Source: CAVVFX01 sp963747535 (GTDB lineage: Bacteria > Acidobacteriota > Terriglobia > Bryobacterales > Bryobacteraceae). From it: a DNA stretch of 64,000 nt. The stretch is from assembly GCA_963747535.1 (NCBI GenBank), contig CAVVFX010000008.1:62001-126000 (forward strand), read 5' to 3'. The notes below the pieces were generated by a model, which was not told where the DNA came from, made no database searches, and saw only the letters and a list, made by a program, of their open reading frames with translations. The position numbers were made by a program, and so were the translations under genes. Below, in pieces: positions 8,075-15,755 of the stretch (its first letter is position 1; every line of letters begins with the position of its first letter).

Positions 8075-9685
8075 TCACTGAGTGCTGCCGAGCTCACCGG
8101 CAAGATATAAAGGTTGCCAGTCGGCGCCGCGACCTGAGGACCGCATGATCTTAAACGCCACGGAGTCCCCGTTCTTCAGCGTCTTCTGGATCCGCTGAAC
8201 GTCTTCGATGCTGTTCACTGACTGCCGGTTGATGGCCGTGATCACATCGTTCTTCCGCAGACCTATGTCTTCGGCGAACGATCCGGGCTCGACGGAATCG
8301 ACCAGCACTCCGCCTGAACCGGAGAATCCGAGATTCTGTTTGAGCCCCGGTGTCAGGGCCCCGATGCCGATACCGAACTTGGCGTTGGTGCTCGTTCCAC
8401 CCTCGTCGTCCTTCGGCTCGATATTCTTACCCAATTCCTCCGGGAACACCTTCGCCCGGTCGCCGACCGTTACATTCAAGGTCAGCTGTTTGCCTTCCCG
8501 CATGATCGAGAGCGCCACCGAGTTCCCGACCGGAGTCTCGGCGACTTCGTCGATCAGATCCTGTCCCTTCTTGATGGGCTTACCGTTGACAGCCGTAACG
8601 ACATCCTCGGCCTTGACGCCGGCCTTCTCTGCCGGTCCTCCAGGCTGCGTCGCTTCGACGAACACACCCAGTTTCGCGCCGTAAGCTTTGAGCAGGTCGG
8701 AATTGTTCTCCGCCGGGAAGCGAATGCCGATGGAACCGCGGGTGACGTGCCCGGTCTTGATGATCTGGTTATAGACTTTGACCGCCGTATTGATGGGCAT
8801 GGCGAAGCCGATGCCTTGATTGCCGCCGCTCTGGCTGGCGATCATGGTATTGATCCCGATCACCTCGCCGCGGATGTTGAGCAGCGGTCCGCCGCTGTTG
8901 CCGGGATTAATAGCGGCGTCAGTTTGCAGGAAGTGCTGGAACGAAGTCGTGTCCCCCGGCATGTCGCGCTCTTTCGCGCTGATGATACCTGCCGTCACCG
9001 TTTCGTTCAAGCCGAACGGCGAACCGATCGCGATCGCCCAATCGCCAACTTGAATCGCGTCCGAGTTGCCGATAGCCGCCGCCGTAAGGTTGGTTTTGTC
9101 GACCTTCACGATCGCCAGGTCGGTAAGAGGATCCGTGCCAATCACGTGCCCGTCATACTCGATTTCCTCGTTGGTGAATTTGACCTTGATCCGGGTGGCC
9201 TTCTCGACCACGTGATTATTCGTCAGAATGTAGCCGTTCTTGTCGACTACTACACCGGAGCCGAGGCTTGATTGTCTCTGGGGACCTTGCGGAGTTTCCA
9301 TCATCGGGCCATTCGGTCCGCCGAAGAAACGCTGGAAGAAGTCCTGCATGCTGCCCTCGTCTTCACCGTTGCCCTGCGCGTCGGGGCTTGGTGTCCGGCG
9401 GCGCGGTCCATTTTTGCGGGAAGAGGTTGCCGGCTTCTCGATGTACTCGGTCGAAATATTCACTACCGAGGGCTCGACCATCTTTGCGATAGTCGCAAAC
9501 GAATTCTGCAATTGGACCGGATTGGGCACGCTAAGCGGCGTTGCCCCGGGCGCTGCAATCTGATCTTTGGCAGCCTTCACCCCGGTACTCATGACGGTTC
9601 CGATCAGGATACCAATCGCCAGGGTAAACAGAACCAGCGCAAAAGATAGAAACTTCTGCCTACGTATACTGTCGAAAAAGGTCAT
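8075..9685 (-). CDS. degP: Do/DegP-family periplasmic serine protease (HtrA)
   Basis: From the ATG at 9685 the product is 536 residues long, with an N-terminal membrane anchor or signal (residues about 11-35), a trypsin-like protease domain and two PDZ domains. The catalytic triad is visible: His158 in TNNHVVEKA, Asp189 in DPLTDLAIVKVD and Ser264 in GNSGGPLL. The PDZ domains cover roughly residues 315-405 and 440-530. The family degrades or refolds misfolded envelope proteins. The site GAGGAG lies ten bases before this ATG and four before an in-frame TTG at 9691; I prefer the ATG. A glycine/proline-rich insertion (residues about 85-140) precedes the protease core. It lies 36 bases downstream of the EamA transporter gene. 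Confidence 0.95.
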   Translation of the reverse strand: MTFFDSIRRQKFLSFALVLFTLAIGILIGTVMSTGVKAAKDQIAAPGATPLSVPNPVQLQNSFATIAKMVEPSVVNISTEYIEKPATSSRKNGPRRRTPSPDAQGNGEDEGSMQDFFQRFFGGPNGPMMETPQGPQRQSSLGSGVVVDKNGYILTNNHVVEKATRIKVKFTNEEIEYDGHVIGTDPLTDLAIVKVDKTNLTAAAIGNSDAIQVGDWAIAIGSPFGLNETVTAGIISAKERDMPGDTTSFQHFLQTDAAINPGNSGGPLLNIRGEVIGINTMIASQSGGNQGIGFAMPINTAVKVYNQIIKTGHVTRGSIGIRFPAENNSDLLKAYGAKLGVFVEATQPGGPAEKAGVKAEDVVTAVNGKPIKKGQDLIDEVAETPVGNSVALSIMREGKQLTLNVTVGDRAKVFPEELGKNIEPKDDEGGTSTNAKFGIGIGALTPGLKQNLGFSGSGGVLVDSVEPGSFAEDIGLRKNDVITAINRQSVNSIEDVQRIQKTLKNGDSVAFKIMRSSGRGADWQPLYLAGELGSTQ

Positions 9686-9721
9686 ATGCAATAAACTCCT
9701 CTGTGTCGCAAATCACCCACA

Positions 9722-10627
9722 TTATACCTCTGGTGTTGATGTACTAACTTGTGGATGCAGTGTGCCGTCTGAACGTTTCATTTCCACTAACAGGATCCCT
9801 GCCAAAATCAAAGCCGCGCCCAAAGTGGCTCTTCGGGACAACAGTTCGCCGGCGAGGAACCACGAAAACCCCCATGCAAACACCGGCTCGAGCGCATAGA
9901 TCAAGGCCGTGCGGGTTGCCGTCGTGTATCGCTGCGCCCAGGTTTGGACCGTGAAGGCGACCGCGGTTGCCGCTAACCCGGTAATGGCCAGCGCGATACA
10001 CAATCCGCTGCTCACGCGCCAGTGCGGCGACTCCAGCCAATCAAAACCTACGAACGCGAATATCGCCGCGGTTACTATCTGCCAGACCGCGAGCGATTCA
10101 AAGCCTAGTCCACGGCGATTCGCCTGATGACTGAAGTATCCCAAAGTCACGATATGACCCGCAAATGCCACCGCACAGAGAACGGTAAGAATATCTCCGC
10201 GATTCACTTGCATGTGAACATCCTCGAGAGTCATCAGTCCCATGCCAATAGTGGCGGCAAGCACGCCAGCCAGTTCGACCGGCCGCGGTCTTTTCCTGTA
10301 GACGAGCGACGTGAGTAAAGGTACCATCGGAATCGCAAGTCCTGTTATGAACGCTGATTTTGAAGGAGTTGTGAACCGTAGGCCGGTCGTCTGGAACGCG
10401 TAGCCGGCAAATAGGAGCAGTCCCGCCACGCTTCCGGGCAGAACCATCCGGCGCTCCAATTTTCGGGCGTAAAGCAATAGCAGAACCATGCCCGCCAGGC
10501 TGAACCGTACCGCAACAAATAAGATTGGCGAGGCATCGGCCAGAGCGTTCTTCACGGTGGTAAAAGTGATGCCCCAAATCAACGCGTTACCCAGGAGAGC
10601 GAGTTCGGCCTGCCAGCGTTTGGTCAT
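9722..10627 (-). CDS. EamA/DMT-family transporter
   Basis: This inner-membrane protein of about 301 residues has ten predicted hydrophobic helices arranged as two repeated EamA halves. The first half begins LALLGNALIWGITFTTVKNAL and the second near GDILTVLCAVAFAGHIVTLGY. The conserved second-half motif LEPVFAWGFSWFLAGE is typical of DMT-superfamily exporters of amino acids or other metabolites; the substrate is not identifiable. I chose the ATG at 10627 because the longer frame to 10729 would overlap the preceding M20 peptidase gene and add a non-membrane, Arg-rich extension. It is 27 bases after the peptidase stop and 36 before degP, consistent with one transcription unit. Confidence 0.88.
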   Translation of the reverse strand: MTKRWQAELALLGNALIWGITFTTVKNALADASPILFVAVRFSLAGMVLLLLYARKLERRMVLPGSVAGLLLFAGYAFQTTGLRFTTPSKSAFITGLAIPMVPLLTSLVYRKRPRPVELAGVLAATIGMGLMTLEDVHMQVNRGDILTVLCAVAFAGHIVTLGYFSHQANRRGLGFESLAVWQIVTAAIFAFVGFDWLESPHWRVSSGLCIALAITGLAATAVAFTVQTWAQRYTTATRTALIYALEPVFAWGFSWFLAGELLSRRATLGAALILAGILLVEMKRSDGTLHPQVSTSTPEV

Positions 10628-10653
10628 CGAGCAATAACGCGTCTGAAGCCTGT

Positions 10654-11886
10654 TCAGGTACGCAGCAGCAGCGCGAGGGTGAGAAAAACGCGCTTCAACC
10701 CTAAATCGCGGCCATCGGGATTGAACCACTCATCAGGCGTGTGCGCTCCACCGCCTTGCCCCCCTGCGCCAATGGAAATCGCCGGTATCCCCATAGACAA
10801 CGGGATATTGGCATCCGTCGACGAGCATTCGATCCGCGACCGAATCCCAAGATGGGCATCCACCGCCCGGACATAACTCAAGATGGCTGCATCCTCCGGC
10901 AGGCGCGCCGCCGGACGTGACCCCAGTTCCTTGATCCTGGCCGTCACCTTGGCACCGGTCGCGCGCTGGTTTTCCACCTCCTGCGCCCGCTCGACCGCGC
11001 TGTATAAGAGTTGCACCGCCTCTTCGATCCGGGGATTGTCCTCTGACCGGATATCCACCTTGGCCCGGGCCGACGTCGCAATAGCGTTGATGCTCGTGCC
11101 TCCTTCCACGGTGCTGACGCTGGCCGTCGACCGCGGGCCCGCCGGGCGGAGGAGAGGCGCGGTCGCGTCCGCAAAGAGCGTGATGGCCCGGCTTAGCGCG
11201 TGGACCGGGTTGGCGATGCCGAAATCGCTCCAACTGTGCCCGCCTGGTCCCGTGAAGGCGATTTCGAACCGGCGGCTGCCGAGCGCATTAGTAGTGATGT
11301 GGTCGATGCCCGCGCCGTCCAGCACGAGGAACGAAGGTGACCGGCGGATCAGCGGCGAATGCTTGCAGAGGTGGCGCATTCCGCTCAAATTCCCCTCGCC
11401 TTCTTCGCCGACATTGGCCGCGAATACCAGTTCGCGCCCTTGGTCTGCGAACGGTGAAGCGGCTTTCACGGCCGCTGCCAACGCCAGCAACGCGGTTAGT
11501 CCCGCGCCGTTATCGGCAACCCCCGGTCCGCGGAACTTGCCTTCACCGTCGAGAAAGATGTCGTCTTTCGAGCGCGGCGCCAGCACGGTATCGAGATGCG
11601 CGGTGACGATCACGCAATCGAGCTCGGGCCTGGGCTGCGGAGCCGCTGTCACGTTGCCGGCGCGATCGATCTGCGCCTCGCATCCGAGAGACCGGAACTG
11701 CGCAGCGACCCAGTGCGCCCGCTCCCCCTCCAGGAAAGTCGGCGAAGGAATGCGGCAGAGCTGCAGATGCATCTCGTTGATCCACTGCTTTTCGCGAGTG
11801 AACCACTGCAACGCCTCCCGGACGCCACGGGATTCGGCCAGGTGCCGCACCATTGCCCCGGGTGTCGCCAGATTCGCTGCCATCAT
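10654..11886 (-). CDS. M20-family metallopeptidase
   Basis: This is a di-zinc exopeptidase or deacylase of the M20/M25/M40 family, about 410 residues long. The metal and catalytic residues are visible in order: His in VTAHLDTVL, Asp in GVADNGAGL, the Glu-Glu pair in NVGEEGEGN, Asp in LVLDGAGID and the C-terminal His in GGGAHTPDEW. The dimerisation domain between the metal-binding parts is present (IAFTGPGGHSWSDFG). It resembles the tripeptidase/carboxypeptidase side of the family more than DapE, but the substrate is uncertain. Two adjacent ATGs (11886, 11883) can start it; the frame to 11967 would run into the divergent gene at 11919, leaving only 32 bases for both promoters. Confidence 0.9.
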   Translation of the reverse strand: MMAANLATPGAMVRHLAESRGVREALQWFTREKQWINEMHLQLCRIPSPTFLEGERAHWVAAQFRSLGCEAQIDRAGNVTAAPQPRPELDCVIVTAHLDTVLAPRSKDDIFLDGEGKFRGPGVADNGAGLTALLALAAAVKAASPFADQGRELVFAANVGEEGEGNLSGMRHLCKHSPLIRRSPSFLVLDGAGIDHITTNALGSRRFEIAFTGPGGHSWSDFGIANPVHALSRAITLFADATAPLLRPAGPRSTASVSTVEGGTSINAIATSARAKVDIRSEDNPRIEEAVQLLYSAVERAQEVENQRATGAKVTARIKELGSRPAARLPEDAAILSYVRAVDAHLGIRSRIECSSTDANIPLSMGIPAISIGAGGQGGGAHTPDEWFNPDGRDLGLKRVFLTLALLLRT

Positions 11887-11918
11887 ACCGAGTGTAACGT
11901 GCCGGATAGAATATTCCC

Positions 11919-14162
11919 ATGACGCGACGCGATTTACTGACCGGGACCATGACTGCGCTGGCCGCACGAAGCCTGATTGCTGGCCCCTCGGCCGAGGTCT
12001 TACCCTCCACTCAACCCCTGACCTGGGACGGCGACCTTTCGGTGAGAATGATGGACGGCGCGCACCGCTTTGTGGAGCGCAAGATCGCCGAATCGCCGGC
12101 TCGCCGCGCGAAATATTGGAAGCGCGACTTCTCGTCGCAAGCGGCTTACGAGAAGTCGATCCAACCCAACCGCGAGCGCTTCCGCAAGATCATCGGCGTG
12201 GTCGATCCGCGCATGCCGGCGGACATGCAGCGAATGGCCTCCGGCGACGATCCGGAGATCATCGCGGAGACCAGCCGTTACCGGATGTTCCAGGTGCGCT
12301 GGCCGGCTCTCGAGGGAGTCTTCGGCGAAGGCGTGCTGCTGCAGCCCAAAAGGGAGCTGCTTGGCCACGTAGTGCTCCTGCACGATCCCGACGATACTAC
12401 CAACTATGAGCCCGCGCGACGGTTGGCTGAGAACGGGTTCGAGGTGCTCATACCCGTGCTGATCGATCGAAAGCCGGAGGTCAAGACCCCGGAGGTCAAG
12501 ATCAACGACCAGTCGCATCGCGAATGGATCTACCGCCAGGCGTTTCATATGGGCAGGCACGTCATCGGTTACGAAGTCCAGAAAGTCCTCGCCGCGGTCG
12601 ACTGGTTTCGCCAGAAGAATCCCGCGGCCAGGATTGGCGTAGCCGGATACGGCGAGGGTGGGCTGCTCGCGCTCTATTCCGCGGCGGTTGACACGCGCAT
12701 CGACGCGGCCCTGGTGAGCGGTTATTTCGACTCGCGCCAGAACATCTGGTCCGAACCGATCTATCGCAACGTCTGGGGACTGCTGCGCGAGTTCGGTGAC
12801 GCGGAACTGGCTTCCCTGATTGCGCCTCGCGGCGTGGTCGTAGAATACTGTCGAGCGCCCGCTGTCACGAATCAAAAAGGTGACCTGAAGACACCTCCGT
12901 TCGAGAGCGTCAAAGCCGAGTTCGATCGGATCGAGAGCTTGACACCGCCCGGAGCGCAACCGCGCCAGCTTTTACGCAATGGACCTTGGTCGCGCGACTC
13001 GCTGGCCGTTTTCGCCGCACAGCTAGGTGTGCGAAATCCATTGGAACTCTCGTCTGAGATCCCGGCAGACGGGCGAAAATCTTTCCGTCCCGAAGACCAG
13101 CAAAAGCGCCAGGTAGAAGAACTGGAGCGCCACGTCCAATCGCTGGTGCGCGGCTCCGCCCACGTGCGTGAGCGATTCTATCTGCACAAGGTCGCGCCCG
13201 AGCTCGCCGACGATACCTGGAATACCGATTCCCAGCGGCCGCCTCGCGACCCCGCAAAATTCATCGAAGCGTCCAAGTGGTATCGCAATTACTTCCACGA
13301 AGAAGTGCTCGGCCGGTTTGACGATCCGCCGCTACCTCCGAATGCCCGCACGCGGCGCATCTACGATAACGAAAAATGGGTCGGGTACGAAGTCGTGCTG
13401 GACGTCTTCCCCGACCTGTTTGCCTGGGGTATCCTCTGCATCCCACGCGATATCCGGCCAGGCGAACGGCGTCCCGTCGTGGTGTGCCAGCATGGACGCA
13501 GTGGCGTCCCGAAAGATGCCGTGGAAGGCGACAATCACTACTATCACGACTTCGCCGCGAAGCTCGCCGAGCAGGGCTTCGTCACCTTCGCCCCGCACAA
13601 TCTGTATCGCGGCGAAGACCGCTATCGTTATCTGAGCCGCAAAGCCAACGGCATCAAAGGGTCGTTGTTTTCGTTCATCATCGCCCAGCATGCGCAACTC
13701 CTGCGCTGGCTGGCCACACTCGATTTCGTGGACGCGAAGCGCATCGCTTTCTATGGCCTCAGCTATGGAGGCGAGACGGCGGTCCGCGTGCCGACCGTGT
13801 TGCAGGACTACGCCCTCTCCATCTGTTCCGGCGACTTCAATACCTGGACCGAAAAGGTTGCCGCCACCGATCAGCGCTTCAGCTTCATGTACACCATCGA
13901 ATGGGAGATGCCGTACTTCGACATGGGCAGCACCTTCGACTATGCCGAGATGACCTACCTGATGCTCCCGCGGCCGTTCATGGTAGAGCGCGGTCACGAC
14001 GATCGGGTCGGGCGCGATGAATGGGTAGCCCACGAGTATGCCAAGGTGCGATGGCTCTATGCCGAGTTCGGGCTGGAAAACAAGACCAGAATCGAATACT
14101 TCAGCGGAGGACACACCATCCACGGAGTGGGAACGTTCGCGTTCCTCCACGAGTTCTTGTGA
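11919..14162 (+). CDS. Tat-exported protein with two alpha/beta-hydrolase domains, first one degenerate
   Basis: The product has 747 residues and begins with a twin-arginine-like signal (MTRRDLLTGTMTALAAR), so it is probably exported folded. Two alpha/beta-hydrolase domains follow. In the first (about 120-345) the nucleophile elbow reads AGYGEGG, with Gly245 where serine is expected, so this domain is probably not an active hydrolase. In the second (about 440-745) the elbow is YGLSYGGE with Ser615, and the C-terminus has SGGHTIHG, which can supply the histidine. The second domain resembles acetyl-xylan-esterase or dienelactone-hydrolase-like enzymes of Acidobacteriota and Planctomycetes. Substrate unknown; an esterase acting on plant polymers or xenobiotic esters is plausible. 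It is divergent from the M20 peptidase. Confidence 0.8.
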   Translation: MTRRDLLTGTMTALAARSLIAGPSAEVLPSTQPLTWDGDLSVRMMDGAHRFVERKIAESPARRAKYWKRDFSSQAAYEKSIQPNRERFRKIIGVVDPRMPADMQRMASGDDPEIIAETSRYRMFQVRWPALEGVFGEGVLLQPKRELLGHVVLLHDPDDTTNYEPARRLAENGFEVLIPVLIDRKPEVKTPEVKINDQSHREWIYRQAFHMGRHVIGYEVQKVLAAVDWFRQKNPAARIGVAGYGEGGLLALYSAAVDTRIDAALVSGYFDSRQNIWSEPIYRNVWGLLREFGDAELASLIAPRGVVVEYCRAPAVTNQKGDLKTPPFESVKAEFDRIESLTPPGAQPRQLLRNGPWSRDSLAVFAAQLGVRNPLELSSEIPADGRKSFRPEDQQKRQVEELERHVQSLVRGSAHVRERFYLHKVAPELADDTWNTDSQRPPRDPAKFIEASKWYRNYFHEEVLGRFDDPPLPPNARTRRIYDNEKWVGYEVVLDVFPDLFAWGILCIPRDIRPGERRPVVVCQHGRSGVPKDAVEGDNHYYHDFAAKLAEQGFVTFAPHNLYRGEDRYRYLSRKANGIKGSLFSFIIAQHAQLLRWLATLDFVDAKRIAFYGLSYGGETAVRVPTVLQDYALSICSGDFNTWTEKVAATDQRFSFMYTIEWEMPYFDMGSTFDYAEMTYLMLPRPFMVERGHDDRVGRDEWVAHEYAKVRWLYAEFGLENKTRIEYFSGGHTIHGVGTFAFLHEFL

Positions 14163-14164
14163 GA

Positions 14165-14178
14165 CAGGCTTCAGCCTG
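14165..14178. repeat. Short palindrome CAGGCT/AGCCTG after hydrolase gene
   Basis: The sequence CAGGCTTCAGCCTG follows the stop codon by two bases. A near copy occurs at 14273-14290, and CAGAC-type equivalents lie at 32262-32277 and 50851-50866. Confidence 0.55.
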
Positions 14179-14227
14179 CCCTTGAGTTTGTACATTTCGC
14201 CGCCGTGCCGCAACCAGGGCTCGGTGG

Positions 14228-14255
14228 CGCAGACCATCGTTTTTTGCGGTCTGCG
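14228..14255. repeat. Hairpin repeat of the GATGGTCTG family
   Basis: CGCAGACC (14228-14235) pairs with GGTCTGCG (14248-14255) around a 12-base loop. On the minus strand it reads CAAAAAACGATGGTCTGCG, matching the copies at 7285, 41419 and 55968. It lies between two convergent genes. Confidence 0.7.
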
Positions 14256-14272
14256 AGCTGCGGAGCAGCCTT

Positions 14273-14290
14273 GGCAGGTTTCAGCCTGCC
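14273..14290. repeat. Short hairpin GGCAGG/CCTGCC
   Basis: Six-base arms surround TTTCAG. It is a near copy of the palindrome at 14165 (both contain TTCAGCCTGCCC) and lies just before the stop of the convergent minus-strand gene, where it may act as a transcription end. Confidence 0.5.
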
Positions 14291-14296
14291 CAAGCC

Positions 14297-15706
14297 TCAT
14301 CCGTCCCACTTGGGCAAATGGCGCTTCTGCACCTTTCCGAGCGCAGTCCGCGGCAACTCCTCCACTGCGACAAACGCACGCGGGACCTTGAACGACGCGA
14401 ACTTCTCCCGGCATCGTTGCTCGAGGACCAATGGATCGAAAGCTCCTCGCGCCACCAGGTAAGCCACCGGCACTTCGCCCCGCAAACGGTCCGGCATCCC
14501 GACCACAGCGGCTTCGGCCACTTCCTCCTGTTCCTCCAGGAATTCCTCGATCTCGCGCGGATAGATATTGAAACCGCCTGAGATGATGAGATCGCTCTTA
14601 CGGCCGAGCAGTGTGTAATAGCCGTCGGGCGAGCATTCCGCCATGTCGCCGGTCTTGAACCATCCGTCGTCGAAGGCGGCTCGCGTGGCCTCTTCACGAC
14701 GCCAGTAGCCTGCGAAGATATTGGGACCGCGCAACTGCACCTCGCCATCTTGGACGCGAGCCGAGATCCCCGGCAGCGGTAGTCCGACTGTGCCTGGCCG
14801 CCGCTCCCCAACGTAAGGATTTGACATGTTCATGAGCGTTTCGCTCATCCCGTAGCGCTCCAGGATAGTGTGGCCGAACCGGGTGCGGAATTCTTCCAGA
14901 ATCTGCGGAGCGAGTGGAGCCGATCCGGAGACGAACAGGCGCATGAACCCGCCGATTTCGCGCGCGGCATCGGTGTCGATACCGAGCAGTCGGACGTAGA
15001 TCGTAGGCACGCCGAAGAACAGCGTAGGACGAAAGTCGAGAAACTGATCGCTAGCCTTCTGGTGTTCGAAGCGCGGCAATAATCGCATACGGCATCCGCT
15101 GATCAGCCAGCAATGCAACCCGTTGCCGAGACCATGCACGTGAAATAGCGGTAGCGCGAGCAGCAACCGGTCGGCCTCGGAGATCTGCCAGCCGGTGATC
15201 AGGTTGAGCGCGTTGGATGCGAAGTTGTTGTGCGTGAGGATTGCGCCTTTGGAAGCGCCAGTGGTGCCGGAGGTGTAGACGATTGCCGCTGGGAAGTCGC
15301 CATCCAGAGAAACCGCAGGCCTGGCAGCATGCGCCGGAACCATCAGTTCATCGGCCAGCCACACCGGGACGCAAGCACACGGGATGGGCTCCGCCGACAC
15401 TACCGCCTTCGGCTCCGAATCAGTCAGAATATGCGAGATTTCACGTTCGCGATAGAGAATATTGACCGGCACGAAGATCACGCCCAGTTTCACGCAGGCG
15501 AGGTAGAGGTCGATCATCTCCAGGCAGTTCGCGAGATAGACGCACAGGCGGTCGCCAGTCTCGAGGCCGCGATCCCGCAGCAGCGCTGCCATCCGGTTGC
15601 TGCGTTGATCGATATCGCCGAACGTGTAGGTACGTCCTTCGTATTCGAGGGCCAGGGAGTTACAGCGTCCTTGCAGGGAAAGGTCGAAGAGTTGAGTGAG
15701 GTTCAT
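14297..15706 (-). CDS. Acyl-CoA synthetase-like AMP-binding enzyme
   Basis: This is an adenylate-forming enzyme of about 469 residues. The ATP-binding core is VYTSGTTGASKGA, followed by ERYGMSETLM (A5), FDDGWFKTGDMA (A7), GRKSDLIISGGFNIYPREIE (A8) and the C-terminal lysine motif PRTALGKVQK. Such enzymes activate a carboxylate as acyl-AMP and load it on CoA. Overall shape and length recall malonyl-CoA synthetase (MatB) or short/medium-chain acyl-CoA ligases; the substrate is not certain. I start at the ATG at 15706, because the frame to 15895 would overlap the divergent signal-peptide gene at 15756 and adds an unrelated basic extension. No partner enzyme lies beside it. Confidence 0.88.
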   Translation of the reverse strand: MNLTQLFDLSLQGRCNSLALEYEGRTYTFGDIDQRSNRMAALLRDRGLETGDRLCVYLANCLEMIDLYLACVKLGVIFVPVNILYREREISHILTDSEPKAVVSAEPIPCACVPVWLADELMVPAHAARPAVSLDGDFPAAIVYTSGTTGASKGAILTHNNFASNALNLITGWQISEADRLLLALPLFHVHGLGNGLHCWLISGCRMRLLPRFEHQKASDQFLDFRPTLFFGVPTIYVRLLGIDTDAAREIGGFMRLFVSGSAPLAPQILEEFRTRFGHTILERYGMSETLMNMSNPYVGERRPGTVGLPLPGISARVQDGEVQLRGPNIFAGYWRREEATRAAFDDGWFKTGDMAECSPDGYYTLLGRKSDLIISGGFNIYPREIEEFLEEQEEVAEAAVVGMPDRLRGEVPVAYLVARGAFDPLVLEQRCREKFASFKVPRAFVAVEELPRTALGKVQKRHLPKWDG

Positions 15707-15755
15707 GCGGGGGCCGTGATACGCTCCAGTTTTGCCTTCTGTTTCGAATTCTAAT

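Noticed and set aside
10883..12409. 508-residue plus-strand frame across the M20 peptidase and hydrolase starts
   Set aside because: It overlaps two well-supported genes on opposite strands and shows Arg/Ser-rich antisense composition.
13332..14414. 360-residue minus-strand frame antisense to the hydrolase
   Set aside because: No domain; overlaps the intact second hydrolase domain.
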